Positions 26,337 through 35,528 of a stretch of DNA of 64,000 nt are shown here, one piece after another (position 1 is the first letter of the stretch; every line of letters begins with the position of its first letter). The notes under the pieces were generated by a model. That model saw only the letters and a program-made list of their open reading frames with translations. It made no database searches and was not told the DNA's origin. The stretch is from an uncultured Lachnospiraceae bacterium (GTDB lineage Bacteria; Bacillota; Clostridia; Lachnospirales; Lachnospiraceae): the NCBI GenBank assembly GCA_910586725.1, contig CAJUJL010000001.1:1-64000 (forward strand). The letters are read 5' to 3'. A program made the translations under genes and the position numbers.

Positions 26337-28205
26337 CTACAGGTTCTTAACAAACAATGCCCGGACTGCATTCAGTACGGCAATTACCATAACGCCGACG
26401 TCCGCAAAAATAGCCAGCCACATATTCGCAATTCCCATTGCGCCCAAAATCAGGCATATTATCTTCACTCCAATTGCAAAATATATATTTTCATAGACAA
26501 TGCGGATGCATTTCCTGGCGATACGGACTGCCTTTGCAATTTTAAGCGGATCGTCATCCATTAAAACAACATCCGCCGCTTCAATCGCCGCATCCGAACC
26601 AAGCGCTCCCATGGCAATTCCAATGTCCGCTCTGGAAAGCACGGGAGCGTCATTGATGCCGTCCCCTACAAAAACCAGTTTCTCTTTGTCTTTTTTCTGT
26701 TCCAGCAATTCTTCCACTTTCGTAACTTTATCCGCCGGAAGCAATTCTCCGTAAACCGTTTTGATGCCAAGCAGCTCGGCCGTCCGTTCCGCGGCCGCTA
26801 AACTGTCTCCCGTCAGCATAACCGTATTGTCAATTCCCGACTTATGCAGATCCAAAACGGCTTCTTTTGCGCCTGGCTTTAACTGGTCCGCAATCAGAAT
26901 GTGTCCGGCATATTCTCCTTCCACCGCAACATGCACGACCGTTCCCGCACAGGAACACTCCTCTAAAGAAACGCCAAGCCGTCTCATCAGCTTTTCGTTC
27001 CCCGCCGCAACCGTTCTCCCATCTACTTTTGCGGTAACTCCCTCTCCTCCGATCTCCTCTACGTCACATATTCTGGATGAATCTATATCTTTTCCATACG
27101 CTCTCTTTAAGCTTTGGCTGATCGGATGTGAAGAATAACATTCCGCCAATGCCGCATATTCGATCAATGCATCCTCTTCCATTCGGCAGGGATGAATTAC
27201 GCTGACTTCAAATACACCCCGCGTCATCGTGCCGGTCTTATCAAAGACCGCATATTTCGTCTTCGATAAAGTTTCCAGATAATTGGATCCTTTCACCAGA
27301 ATTCCTTCTTTGCCCGCTCCGCCGATGCCGGCAAAAAAACTAAGCGGAATGCTGATAACAAGAGCGCATGGGCAACTGATCACAAGAAATGTCAGCGCTC
27401 TGTAAATCCATTCCCCCCAGCCGGGCTCTCCGTTTAAAAATAAAATACTAAAAACCGGCGGTAAAATGGCTAAAGCCAGCGCGCCGCAGCAGACGGCAGG
27501 CGTATAATACCTGGCAAACCTGGATATAAAATTTTCGGATTTTGATTTCTTCAAACTGGAATTTTCCACCAGGTCCAATATTTTAGATACGGTGGATTCT
27601 CCAAATTCCTTTGTCGTACGAATACGCAGCACACCCGTCATATTGATGCATCCGCTGATTACCTCACTGCCTTCCGCCACTTCCCTTGGAATGCTTTCTC
27701 CGGTCAGCGCGCTTGTATCTAAAGTGGAACTTCCTTCCGTTATCTTTCCGTCAATGGGAATTTTCTCACCCGGCCGCGCCAGCAGAATGCTTCCAATCTC
27801 CACTTCGTCCGGATCCATGCGTTCAATCGCTCCGTTGCGCTCCACATTTGCATAATCCGGGCGAATATCCATCAAATCACTGATATTTTTCCTGCTCTTT
27901 CCTACGGCATAGCTCTGGAAAAATTCTCCGATCTGGTAAAAGAGCATAACTGCCACGCCCTCCGTATATTCTCCCAAAATAATCGCTCCGATGGTCGCAA
28001 CCGCCATCAGAAAATTCTCATCAAACACCTGTTTATTTAAAATTCCCCTGACAGCCTTTTTTAATATATCGAAACCTATGATTCCATATGGAATCATAAA
28101 TAACCCAAACCTTGCAAATCCTTCCAGCGGCAGCAGCAATAATATCGCCATAAGAAGCGTTGATGCGAAAATCCGGATTAACGTCTTTTTCTGTTTTTTA
28201 TTCAT
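26337..28205 (-). CDS. P1B-type metal-transporting ATPase (Cd/Zn/Co efflux)
   Basis: The 622-residue pump has the P1B plan: paired N-terminal helices, TGES actuator loop, SCPCALVISIPLS metal-site helix (CPC), DKTGT phosphorylation site, SHPISQSL nucleotide-binding His motif and GDGINDAPVL. The last helix region carries IFADVGVMVIAVLNA, as in CadA/ZntA. It exports soft divalent metals across the cytoplasmic membrane. It has no fused N-terminal HMA domain; a separate HMA protein is encoded immediately upstream, with ATGA overlap. The start has AAGGAGGAATC. CadC-type regulator follows. Confidence 0.93.
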   Translation of the reverse strand: MNKKQKKTLIRIFASTLLMAILLLLPLEGFARFGLFMIPYGIIGFDILKKAVRGILNKQVFDENFLMAVATIGAIILGEYTEGVAVMLFYQIGEFFQSYAVGKSRKNISDLMDIRPDYANVERNGAIERMDPDEVEIGSILLARPGEKIPIDGKITEGSSTLDTSALTGESIPREVAEGSEVISGCINMTGVLRIRTTKEFGESTVSKILDLVENSSLKKSKSENFISRFARYYTPAVCCGALALAILPPVFSILFLNGEPGWGEWIYRALTFLVISCPCALVISIPLSFFAGIGGAGKEGILVKGSNYLETLSKTKYAVFDKTGTMTRGVFEVSVIHPCRMEEDALIEYAALAECYSSHPISQSLKRAYGKDIDSSRICDVEEIGGEGVTAKVDGRTVAAGNEKLMRRLGVSLEECSCAGTVVHVAVEGEYAGHILIADQLKPGAKEAVLDLHKSGIDNTVMLTGDSLAAAERTAELLGIKTVYGELLPADKVTKVEELLEQKKDKEKLVFVGDGINDAPVLSRADIGIAMGALGSDAAIEAADVVLMDDDPLKIAKAVRIARKCIRIVYENIYFAIGVKIICLILGAMGIANMWLAIFADVGVMVIAVLNAVRALFVKNL

Positions 28206-28432
28206 GATTCCTCCTTGAGATAAATTTCACAGTCATCTTCTATTTTTTTACAGTTTTTCAAAACCTCCCGCATAACGGTTTTCGGTTCACAGCCCTCTTC
28301 AAACTCCACTGCCATTTTCAATGTCATAAAATTTACCGCGGCGTCTTTGACTCCTTTTGTCCCCCTGGCCGCTTCCTCCATCTTATTTGCACAATTCGCG
28401 CAGTCTACCTCGATTTTATATGTTTTTTTCAT
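28202..28432 (-). CDS. Free-standing heavy-metal-associated (HMA) domain protein
   Basis: A 76-residue ferredoxin-fold HMA domain, MKKTYKIEVDCANCANKMEE with metal-binding CANC, ending in an extension with a further Cys pair. It probably acts as metallochaperone or detached N-terminal domain of the P-type ATPase, whose start codon overlaps its stop. The start at 28432 has GGAG upstream. It is the first gene of the operon behind the operator. Confidence 0.88.
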   Translation of the reverse strand: MKKTYKIEVDCANCANKMEEAARGTKGVKDAAVNFMTLKMAVEFEEGCEPKTVMREVLKNCKKIEDDCEIYLKEES

Positions 28433-28461
28433 TTTGCTCCATCCTTTCATTTTTAATTATT

Positions 28462-28485
28462 ACATATGAACAATTATTCATATGT
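28462..28485 (-). promoter_or_regulatory. ArsR/SmtB-type operator
   Basis: ACATATGAACAA joined to TTATTCATATGT is a 24-bp palindrome with one mismatch per half, the form bound by SmtB/CadC/CzrA repressors. It starts about 8 bp after the -10, over the transcription start. Confidence 0.8.
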
Positions 28486-28493
28486 TTAAATGA

Positions 28494-28521
28494 ATTATAA
28501 CATACCATTTATATTTGTCAA
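28494..28521 (-). promoter_or_regulatory. Promoter of the metal-efflux operon
   Basis: Consensus TTGACA and TATAAT are separated by 16 bp on the minus strand, directly upstream of the palindromic operator. Confidence 0.8.
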
Positions 28522-28528
28522 TACTTAC

Positions 28529-28557
28529 TTGCAAGCAAAAATTAAATCATATATAAT
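28529..28557 (+). promoter_or_regulatory. Predicted promoter of the DUF1836 gene
   Basis: TTGCAA and TATAAT are separated by 17 bp on the plus strand, back to back with the metal-efflux promoter. Confidence 0.6.
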
Positions 28558-28575
28558 ATTTTTTGAGGTGATAAA

Positions 28576-29193
28576 ATGTCAAATGATATTCACGAATTTT
28601 TAAGAGAGGTTTTGAAAAAATTGCAGACCATGGATTATGTGAAACCGGAATCCCTGCCTAACATCGACTTATATATGGATCAGGTTACCACATTTATGAA
28701 CACGCAGCTTGCGTCCACAAAGCGTCACGAAGAAGATAAAATCCTCACCAAAACCATGATCAACAATTACGCCAAGAATAATCTGCTTCCCCCGCCGACC
28801 AAAAAGAAATATTCCAAAGACCATGTGCTCACACTGCTGTTTATCTATTATTTTAAAAGCATTTTAAGCATCAGCGACATTCAGAATATTTTAAATCCAA
28901 TTACAGACAAATATTTTGGAAATGACGGCGATTTGAATTTACAGGACATTTACAATGAAGTGTTTGGATTAGAACACGAAGAAGTCCAGCACATTTTAAA
29001 GGAACTTGCGCGGAAATACAAAACCAGCCTGAAAACCTTTGAAAATATTCAGGCAGAAGATGCAAATCTGTTACATAAATTTTCATTTATCTGCATGTTA
29101 AGCTTTGACGTCTATATAAAAAAATTAATCATTGAACAGACAATCGATCAGCTTCCTTCCTTCAAAGCGGATTCGGACAAGAAAAAAGAATAG
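28576..29193 (+). CDS. DUF1836 domain protein
   Basis: The 205-residue protein matches DUF1836, a Firmicute family with a MerR-like helix-turn-helix appearance: LTKTMINNYAKNNLLPPP followed by KKYSKDHVLTLLFIYYFK. It may bind DNA, but the family has no established role. The start has GAGGTGATAAA upstream. It is monocistronic and divergent from the metal-efflux operon; a shared terminator ends it and the convergent yerC-like gene. Confidence 0.82.
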   Translation: MSNDIHEFLREVLKKLQTMDYVKPESLPNIDLYMDQVTTFMNTQLASTKRHEEDKILTKTMINNYAKNNLLPPPTKKKYSKDHVLTLLFIYYFKSILSISDIQNILNPITDKYFGNDGDLNLQDIYNEVFGLEHEEVQHILKELARKYKTSLKTFENIQAEDANLLHKFSFICMLSFDVYIKKLIIEQTIDQLPSFKADSDKKKE

Positions 29194-29213
29194 ATCAGAT
29201 CTATTCTTTTTTT
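29182..29213 (+). terminator. Bidirectional terminator between DUF1836 and yerC-like genes
   Basis: AAAAAAGAATAGA and TCTATTCTTTTTTT pair around a 5-nt loop; symmetric A and T tracts serve both strands. Confidence 0.88.
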
Positions 29214-29500
29214 GCCCCCTTCAACCGTTCAAAGACCATATCATACCCATCGTTCCCATAATTTAAAGAACGATTCACCCTGCTGATCGTAGCCGTCGAC
29301 GCGCCTGTTTTTTCTGCTATGTCAAGATATGTTTTCTCTTCTCTGAGCATATGCGCCACTTCAAAACGCTGCGACAGAGAAAATAATTCATTTACCGTAC
29401 AAACATCTTCAAAAAACGTATAGCACTCTTCTTTGTTCTTAAGGCTCAAAATGGCATCAAACAGATAATCAACCGCTTCCGTCCTTATTTTCTTTACCAT
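29201..29500 (-). CDS. YerC/YecD family TrpR-like DNA-binding protein
   Basis: About 99 residues with the Trp-repressor-like helix-turn-helix: CTVNELFSLSQRFEVAHML, then EKTGASTATISRVNRSLNYG. YerC/YecD proteins are TrpR superfamily members in Firmicutes that are thought to regulate transcription; their ligand is generally not known. I chose the ATG at 29500, 8 nt after AGGAG; a GTG two codons earlier is closer to the site. Confidence 0.88.
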   Translation of the reverse strand: MVKKIRTEAVDYLFDAILSLKNKEECYTFFEDVCTVNELFSLSQRFEVAHMLREEKTYLDIAEKTGASTATISRVNRSLNYGNDGYDMVFERLKGAKKE

Positions 29501-29635
29501 GCACACTTCTCCTTTTTCCCTGTTTTCCTTCTTTTTATTTTAGCATATTAAAGTGAAGCAGTAAACCTGATTATCACATTTTTCACTGTCAATCATAAAA
29601 TATGTTATATTCTATATTCCAGGGAGGAATTACTA

Positions 29636-30652
29636 TTGTCATTTCAGTTTCGTTTCAAAAAAACTCTGCCGCTTCTCCTCTTAATCCTGTCATTTTCCGT
29701 TACAATATTATCCGGCTGTGGAAAGACGGACGGCGGCGCCAACAAAAAAGTCGTTCTGAACGAAGTGGCGCATTCTATTTTCTACGCACCCATGTACGTC
29801 GCAATCGAAGAAGGTTATTTCCGGGATTCCGGCATTGATCTGGAGCTTGTAACTGGCTTCGGCGCCGACAAAACCATGACCGCCGTGCTTTCCGGTGAAG
29901 CGGATATTGGTTTTATGGGCCCTGAAACAACCGTATACACCTACAACGAAGGCGCTTCCGACGTCGTTGTAAACTTTGCCCAGCTCACGCAGCGCGCCGG
30001 CAATTTTCTTGTAGCAAGAGAACCCGACGATGACTTTACATGGAGTGATTTAAAAGGAAAAAATGTACTTGGCGGCAGAGCGGGCGGTATGCCTGAAATG
30101 GTATTTGAATTCGTTTTAAGAAAAAACAATCTGGATCCCGCAACAGATCTTTTCATTGACCAAAACATCGATTTTGGTTCTACAGCGGCCGCATTTTCGG
30201 GAGGCCAGGGCGATTATACCGTGGAATTTGAACCCTCCGCTACCGCACTGGAAAATGAAAATGCCGGTTATGTCATTGCTTCTTTAGGCGTGGATTCCGG
30301 ATATGTGCCTTATACCGCATTTTCCGCAAAGGAAAGTTATATTGAGAAGAACCCGGATATTATACAATCTTTTACCGACGCCCTGCAAAAAGGCATGCAG
30401 TATGTAAAAGAGCATACGAGCGAAGAAATCGCAGCCGTAATTGCTCCTCAATTCCAGGATACGGATTTATCTACCATTACATCTATCGTTGACCGATACC
30501 AGAAACAGGATACCTGGAAAACGGACGTAATCTTCACCGATAGCGCTTATGAACTTCTTCTGGATATACTGGAAGAATCCGGACAGCTTTCCAGCCGTCC
30601 GGAATACGAAAAATTGATTGACACCCAATTTGCCGAAAACGCTGTAAAATAA
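29636..30652 (+). CDS. NMT1/SsuA-like solute-binding lipoprotein (orphan)
   Basis: The 338-residue lipoprotein has lipobox LSGC near residue 28 and the periplasmic-binding fold of the NMT1/THI5/SsuA group: SIFYAPMYVAIEEGYFRDSGID, GEADIGFMGPE and GGRAGGMPEMVFEFVL. Such proteins deliver pyrimidine precursors, aliphatic sulfonates or nitrate-like solutes to an ABC importer. No permease or ATPase is nearby, so the transporter partner is elsewhere. The start is a TTG with GGAGG 8 nt upstream. The gene is followed by the third dispersed hairpin element. Confidence 0.87.
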   Translation: MSFQFRFKKTLPLLLLILSFSVTILSGCGKTDGGANKKVVLNEVAHSIFYAPMYVAIEEGYFRDSGIDLELVTGFGADKTMTAVLSGEADIGFMGPETTVYTYNEGASDVVVNFAQLTQRAGNFLVAREPDDDFTWSDLKGKNVLGGRAGGMPEMVFEFVLRKNNLDPATDLFIDQNIDFGSTAAAFSGGQGDYTVEFEPSATALENENAGYVIASLGVDSGYVPYTAFSAKESYIEKNPDIIQSFTDALQKGMQYVKEHTSEEIAAVIAPQFQDTDLSTITSIVDRYQKQDTWKTDVIFTDSAYELLLDILEESGQLSSRPEYEKLIDTQFAENAVK

Positions 30653-30654
30653 AA

Positions 30655-30760
30655 AACAGAGGCTGCTGCAAAACGCCCTTGAATACAGTCTGTGAATGAA
30701 TTTCTTCTGATTTCCATCCCATTCCCTGTATCCGGCGGCTATTCTGCACAGCCTCTTTTA
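30655..30760. repeat. Dispersed hairpin element, copy 3
   Basis: Left arm GAGGCTGCTGCAAAACGCC then AATACAG; right arm CTGTATCCGGCGGCT then CTGCACAGCCTC, followed by TTTTATT. It lies between two convergent genes and so can end both. The loop shares GAATGAAT with copy 1. Confidence 0.75.
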
Positions 30761-30764
30761 TTAC

Positions 30765-31232
30765 TTAACCGAACATTCCCACTGCGGCCGCGCTTGCCAC
30801 TCCCATAATAATTCCTGCCAGCAGCACGCCAAGCATAACCGCCATAACGCTCGATTTGAAATCCATATCCAGAATACTGGCAGCCAGCGTTCCTGTCCAT
30901 GCGCCAGTTCCCGGTACCGGAATTCCCACAAACAAAAGCAGAGCCAAAAACAATCCTCTTCCTGCCTTCTGCTGAAGTTTTTTCCCTCCCTTTTCTCCTT
31001 TTTCGAGGCAAAAACGAAAGAATTTTCCAATCACAGGTTTATCTGCTCCCCATTCCAATACCTTCCTGGCAAACAAATAAATAATCGGAACAGGCAGCAT
31101 ATTTCCAATGATACAGACCGCATACGACTGCACAAACGGAAGTCCCAGCAATTGAGACGCCGGAATTGCGCCTCTTAATTCTACTAACGGCACCATGGAA
31201 ATCAAAAAAATATACAGATAATCCTTTAACAT
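30765..31232 (-). CDS. Small multidrug-export-like membrane protein (COG2426)
   Basis: This 155-residue membrane protein has four to five hydrophobic segments and matches the Sm_multidrug_ex family: MVPLVELRGAIPASQLLG at the start and GIPVPGTGAWTGTLAASI in the middle. The family name implies drug export but experimental support is thin. It is 13 nt downstream of hisC on the same strand. Start choice is the first ATG after the hisC stop. Confidence 0.82.
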   Translation of the reverse strand: MLKDYLYIFLISMVPLVELRGAIPASQLLGLPFVQSYAVCIIGNMLPVPIIYLFARKVLEWGADKPVIGKFFRFCLEKGEKGGKKLQQKAGRGLFLALLLFVGIPVPGTGAWTGTLAASILDMDFKSSVMAVMLGVLLAGIIMGVASAAAVGMFG

Positions 31233-31245
31233 GATATACTCCTAT

Positions 31246-32304
31246 CTATGATATAAAGCGTTTGAAAAATGCAAACAGAGTTTCCATCTCATCTCTTGTC
31301 CCGATCGAGATTCTCAGATAATTCCGAATACGTTTGGGATTCTTAAAATGCCGGACAAAAATGCCTTCTTTTTTTAAGGCAGGAAAAATGTCTTCCGCAG
31401 AATGATTTGGATGCGTCACAAACAAAAAATTAGCCTTCGAATCCAAAAATTCAAACCCCAGACTGCGAAACTGCTCTTTGGCCCATTCTCTTGTCTCTAT
31501 TATTTTCTGCGTACACGCAAGGAAATATGCGTCATCCCGTATTGCTTCTATGCCAAGATCAATTGCCGTCTGATTCATCGTATAGGAATTAAAAGAATAT
31601 TTGCAGTTATGTATATATCCAATTAATTCGGGATTCCCCAGCAAATACCCAATCCGCATTCCTGCCAGGGAACGCGATTTGCTAAATGTCCTGGCTATCA
31701 GCAAATGATCGTATTTTGCCAGCAAAGGAAGCGCCGACTCTCCCCCAAAATCAATATATGCTTCATCAATGATAACAATGACATTCTGATTTTGGGAAAC
31801 GATTTCTTCTATCTCATCCAGCGGTTTCGCAATTCCTGTCGGGGCATTGGGATTTGGAAATATAATTCCTCCGTTTTCTTTCTGATAATCTTTGGAACGA
31901 ATCAAAAAATCCTCATCCAACGGCTGCTTATCGTATGGTATCCGAAACAGGTTTGCCCATACGTCATAAAAAGAATACGTAATATCCGGAAACAAAATCG
32001 GTTTTCCGGAATTGAAACAAGTCAAAAACGCCATCGCCAGAACGTCATCCGACCCAACGCCCACAAATACCTGATCGGTTTGCAGACCGTGATACTCCGC
32101 AATGGCTTTCACCAGGTCATGCGCGGACGGATCCGGATAACGGCGCAGCAAATCCACATCCATGCTGCGCAGCGCCTCAACGACGCCCGGCGCTGGAGGA
32201 TATGGATTTTCATTTGTATTTAATTTGATGATTTCAGATTGCTGAGGCTGCTCTCCGGGTACGTAAGGAATAACGCTGCGAATATTTTTCTCCCATGCTT
32301 TCAT
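31246..32304 (-). CDS. hisC: Histidinol-phosphate aminotransferase
   Basis: HisC makes histidinol phosphate from imidazole acetol phosphate, step seven of histidine synthesis; some relatives act on aromatic amino acids. The 352-residue fold-type I enzyme has IKLNTNENPYPPAPGV, NPNAPTGI, IDEAYIDFGG and the PLP lysine in TFSKSRSLAGMRIGY. The start has GGAG upstream. Other his genes are absent apart from hisA at 3-4 kb, so the pathway is dispersed. A COG2426 gene follows. Confidence 0.9.
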   Translation of the reverse strand: MKAWEKNIRSVIPYVPGEQPQQSEIIKLNTNENPYPPAPGVVEALRSMDVDLLRRYPDPSAHDLVKAIAEYHGLQTDQVFVGVGSDDVLAMAFLTCFNSGKPILFPDITYSFYDVWANLFRIPYDKQPLDEDFLIRSKDYQKENGGIIFPNPNAPTGIAKPLDEIEEIVSQNQNVIVIIDEAYIDFGGESALPLLAKYDHLLIARTFSKSRSLAGMRIGYLLGNPELIGYIHNCKYSFNSYTMNQTAIDLGIEAIRDDAYFLACTQKIIETREWAKEQFRSLGFEFLDSKANFLFVTHPNHSAEDIFPALKKEGIFVRHFKNPKRIRNYLRISIGTRDEMETLFAFFKRFIS

Positions 32305-32324
32305 ACGACTGATCTCCGCTTCCT

Positions 32325-33527
32325 TTATAATGTCTGACCAAAAAGATGGTAGACTTTTGCCAGCTCTGCAAACGCGTCCAGAGAACGCTTAATCTTTTCA
32401 TTTGGAATGCAGTATGCCAGACGGACATACCCGCCGCATCCAAATGCGCTTCCCTTGACCAGAATCAAATTAAATTTCTTGGCTTCCGCTACAAATTCCG
32501 CCTCATTCTCTACCGGAGATTTTACCCAGAGATAAAACGCTCCCTGCGGCTTGATACAGGTAAAGCCTAATTTTACAAGTCCTTCGTACAAATCTTTTCG
32601 GTTTTTATCATAAAACTCCAGATTTGTCGTTTCATCGATGCATGCGGCCACCGCCTTCTGCATCAGTGAAGGCGCGTTTACAAATCCAAGCGTCCTGTTC
32701 GCCACTTCGATCCCGGCCAGAAGGTCTTCTGCTTCAGCGGCTTCATTTGGCACAACTACATAACCGATGCGCTCACCCGGCAGAGATAACGATTTGCTGA
32801 AAGAATAGCCCACAATTGTATTATCATAATATTTCGTCAAAAAATTCTCTTTTGCATTGTCATAAACCAATTCCCGATATGGTTCGTCTGAAACCAGATA
32901 AATCTCTTTGTGATAAAATTCTTCTTTGCTCTTTAAGATTCTGGCAATTTCTTTCATCGTCGCGTCCGAATAAATAACGCCTGTAGGATTATTCGGCGTA
33001 TTAATCAATACTGCTTTTGTCTTTTGCGTAAACGCTTTTTCAAATTCGGCCAGATCCGGCTGAAACGTCTCATAATCCGGCTTTACGGCAACTACGGACG
33101 CATCAAAATTAGCCGCGTAGTTTTTGTATTCTCCAAAAAACGGCGCAAAAACAATGACTTCATCGCCGGGATCCAATATCGTCTTGAAGATAATATTGAG
33201 CCCGCCAGCGGCTCCAACTGTCATTACAATGTTTTTCCAGGTAAAATCCGTTCCAAACCGACTATTTAAATTCGAGGCAATTGCCTCTCTGACATCTTCA
33301 TAACCACTGTTTGACATATAGCCATGCAGCGTCAGCGGATTTTCTTCATCCAGCAAATCCCTGATTGCCTGATTGAGCCGTCCGGGAGCCGGAGTCGCCG
33401 GATTGCCAAGACTGAAATCAAATACATTTTCCGCTCCTACTTTCGCTGCAAGCTCCTTGCCCTCTACAAACATTGCCCGAATTGCGGAGCTTCCTTCCAA
33501 TGCTGCATGTATCTTTTTTGAAAGCAT
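32325..33527 (-). CDS. Class I/II PLP-dependent aminotransferase
   Basis: About 400 residues of the aspartate aminotransferase superfamily: FDFSLGNPATPAP, NTPNNPTGVIYSD, VSDEPYRELVYD and the PLP lysine in SFSKSLSLPGERIGYV. It most resembles the subgroup of pyridoxal aminotransferases found in clostridia; the preferred substrates cannot be read from sequence. The start at 33527 follows AGGAGAACATT; the frame opens 15 codons earlier without a site. hisC begins 20 nt downstream, so the two are probably co-transcribed. Confidence 0.88.
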   Translation of the reverse strand: MLSKKIHAALEGSSAIRAMFVEGKELAAKVGAENVFDFSLGNPATPAPGRLNQAIRDLLDEENPLTLHGYMSNSGYEDVREAIASNLNSRFGTDFTWKNIVMTVGAAGGLNIIFKTILDPGDEVIVFAPFFGEYKNYAANFDASVVAVKPDYETFQPDLAEFEKAFTQKTKAVLINTPNNPTGVIYSDATMKEIARILKSKEEFYHKEIYLVSDEPYRELVYDNAKENFLTKYYDNTIVGYSFSKSLSLPGERIGYVVVPNEAAEAEDLLAGIEVANRTLGFVNAPSLMQKAVAACIDETTNLEFYDKNRKDLYEGLVKLGFTCIKPQGAFYLWVKSPVENEAEFVAEAKKFNLILVKGSAFGCGGYVRLAYCIPNEKIKRSLDAFAELAKVYHLFGQTL

Positions 33528-33629
33528 AATGTTCTCCTTCTTTCCTGTGTTTTGTATGCCATCGCATTCCATACAGTATAATTTACAATATCTGTCTGTA
33601 AATGTAAACTAAAAACTTGGGAATACGTT

Positions 33630-33664
33630 TAAAAAATCAAGGCCGGACATTCCCATGTCCGGCC
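33630..33664 (-). terminator. Terminator downstream of the chemotaxis receptor gene
   Basis: On the minus strand GGCCGGACAT and ATGTCCGGCC form a perfect 10-bp stem around a 4-nt loop, followed by TTGATTTTTT. Confidence 0.93.
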
Positions 33665-33682
33665 CATCGATCCAACTTAGAT

Positions 33683-35431
33683 TTAATCCAAATCTATGCC
33701 TCCTACAGACGGTGATCCCACGTCAAATTTTGTTTCTTCGAAGGATCCGTTTGCATATTCTGCCCGAAGAATAAATTTCGCAACAAGGCTTTTCAGCATT
33801 GCCGCCTGACTGGAAAGCTCCTGACTTGCTGCGGCGCTTTGTACGGCTGTCGCCGAGTTGGTCTGTACCACGCTTGAAATCTGATCTACGCCCAATGTCA
33901 CCTGTTCAACGGCTCCGGCCTGCTCCTCTGCCGCATCCGCGATTTTATCAACCGTATCGGCAGCCATACGCACTTCTTCCACAACCTTCAAAAGCGACTG
34001 TGCCGTCGAATCGGCAATCTGCGTACCGCGTTCCACCGCTTTGGCGGAGCTTTCAATCAGCTCTGCCGTATCTTTAGACGCTTCCGAGCTCTTGCTTGCA
34101 AGATTCCGCACCTCATCCGCAACAACGGCAAATCCTTTTCCTGCGACGCCCGCACGCGATGCCTCTACCGCTGCGTTCAGCGCAAGAATATTCGTCTGAA
34201 AAGCAATGTCTTCTATCGTCTTAATAATTTTGCCGATTTCATTCGATTTCTGCGTAATCTCCTGCATTGCAGCCATCATGTCTTTCATCTGCCTGTTGCA
34301 TTCTTCCACTTTATCCCCTGCCGAATTGGACTGTGTCTTCGCATCTACCGCATTCTTCGCCGTGTCATTTACCTGATGGGAAATACCTGCGATCGTAGCC
34401 GCAAGCTCCTCAACAGCCGAAGCCTGTTCCGTCGCTCCCTGCGAAAGCGCCTGCGCGCCGTCGGACACCTGTCCCGAACCGGACGCAACCAGATCTGCGC
34501 TGTGGTTAATCTGTCCCAGCGTCGCGCTCAGGTCACGGTTTAACAGTCTCATGGATGACAACAGATTCTGGAAATCTCCAACATACCGCTCCTCCGCTTC
34601 CGTACGCACGTCAAAGTTGCCGTTCGCCATCTCACCCAGGACTCTTGAAGCGTCGGCAATAACCGTCTTTAAAATATCGGCCATATTCCGGAATGTATTC
34701 GCCAGACTGCCCAGTTCATCTCTCGACTTATAGGTAACGTCTATATCAAAATCGCCTTCAACAATCTTATCCGCAGACTTTTCCAGCTGATGCAGCGGCT
34801 TCGTGATTGCTTTTGACAAATAAGCGGACAATAATAATGTAATAACCAATGCGGCTCCGGCCATGCTCAATTGCGCCATAACTAACAGATCCTGCATTTT
34901 CACCGTTTCCTGAAAATCTTTTTCCGCGCTTTCCTCTGCCGCTTGACTGATTTGTATCAGGTTGTTTACCGCTTCTTCAACAAGTGGCTGGTACTCGCTC
35001 ATCAGCATTTTCTGCGCTTCCGCCATATCCGTTTCCGACAGGTTAATCACTTCCTGCTGCATGGCCGCCGCAGTCGTAATATTCTCCGCAAAAGCCCTGA
35101 TCAATTCGGCGTCTCCGTTATAATTTTCAGACAGCCATTTTGCATTTTCTTCAAGAGATTTCAGTTCTTTCTGCAGATCCTTTAAATGCGTTTCACTTTT
35201 TTCCGCGTCGTGCTCAATCGTAATAAATGCCAGATCTTTTACAATGATCTGGAGTCCCCTGCGCATATTCATAACCTTATTCGTAATCTGATACCCAACA
35301 TGGTAAAATTCCGAATATTTTTGCGCATTTTGCTGTAAACCTAAAATTGCAATCGCAACTGTCCCGCAGAACAATACAATGATAAGCATAAACGTTACCA
35401 AAAGCTTTGTTCCGATTCTTAAGTTTCTCAT
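33683..35431 (-). CDS. Methyl-accepting chemotaxis protein
   Basis: The 582-residue receptor has an N-terminal membrane helix (about 8-30), a helical-bundle sensory domain (about 35-190), a second helix (about 195-215), HAMP (about 216-268) and a signalling domain (about 300-540) with the hairpin tip EIGKIIKTIEDIAFQTNILA and NAAVEASRAG. The signalling domain transmits to CheA/CheW. The sensory domain looks like the four-helix bundle type, so its ligand cannot be predicted. The start follows GGGGGGATAAAA. It implies a motile or chemosensory host; no other chemotaxis gene is in the window. Confidence 0.95.
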   Translation of the reverse strand: MRNLRIGTKLLVTFMLIIVLFCGTVAIAILGLQQNAQKYSEFYHVGYQITNKVMNMRRGLQIIVKDLAFITIEHDAEKSETHLKDLQKELKSLEENAKWLSENYNGDAELIRAFAENITTAAAMQQEVINLSETDMAEAQKMLMSEYQPLVEEAVNNLIQISQAAEESAEKDFQETVKMQDLLVMAQLSMAGAALVITLLLSAYLSKAITKPLHQLEKSADKIVEGDFDIDVTYKSRDELGSLANTFRNMADILKTVIADASRVLGEMANGNFDVRTEAEERYVGDFQNLLSSMRLLNRDLSATLGQINHSADLVASGSGQVSDGAQALSQGATEQASAVEELAATIAGISHQVNDTAKNAVDAKTQSNSAGDKVEECNRQMKDMMAAMQEITQKSNEIGKIIKTIEDIAFQTNILALNAAVEASRAGVAGKGFAVVADEVRNLASKSSEASKDTAELIESSAKAVERGTQIADSTAQSLLKVVEEVRMAADTVDKIADAAEEQAGAVEQVTLGVDQISSVVQTNSATAVQSAAASQELSSQAAMLKSLVAKFILRAEYANGSFEETKFDVGSPSVGGIDLD

Positions 35432-35528
35432 TTTTATCCCCCCGTGCTGCGCTCTGGCCGGCCAGCATTTCCGCCTTAGGTCCGCTTACAGTAAATGGCG
35501 GACGTCCACGAGCTGTATTTAAATTTTA

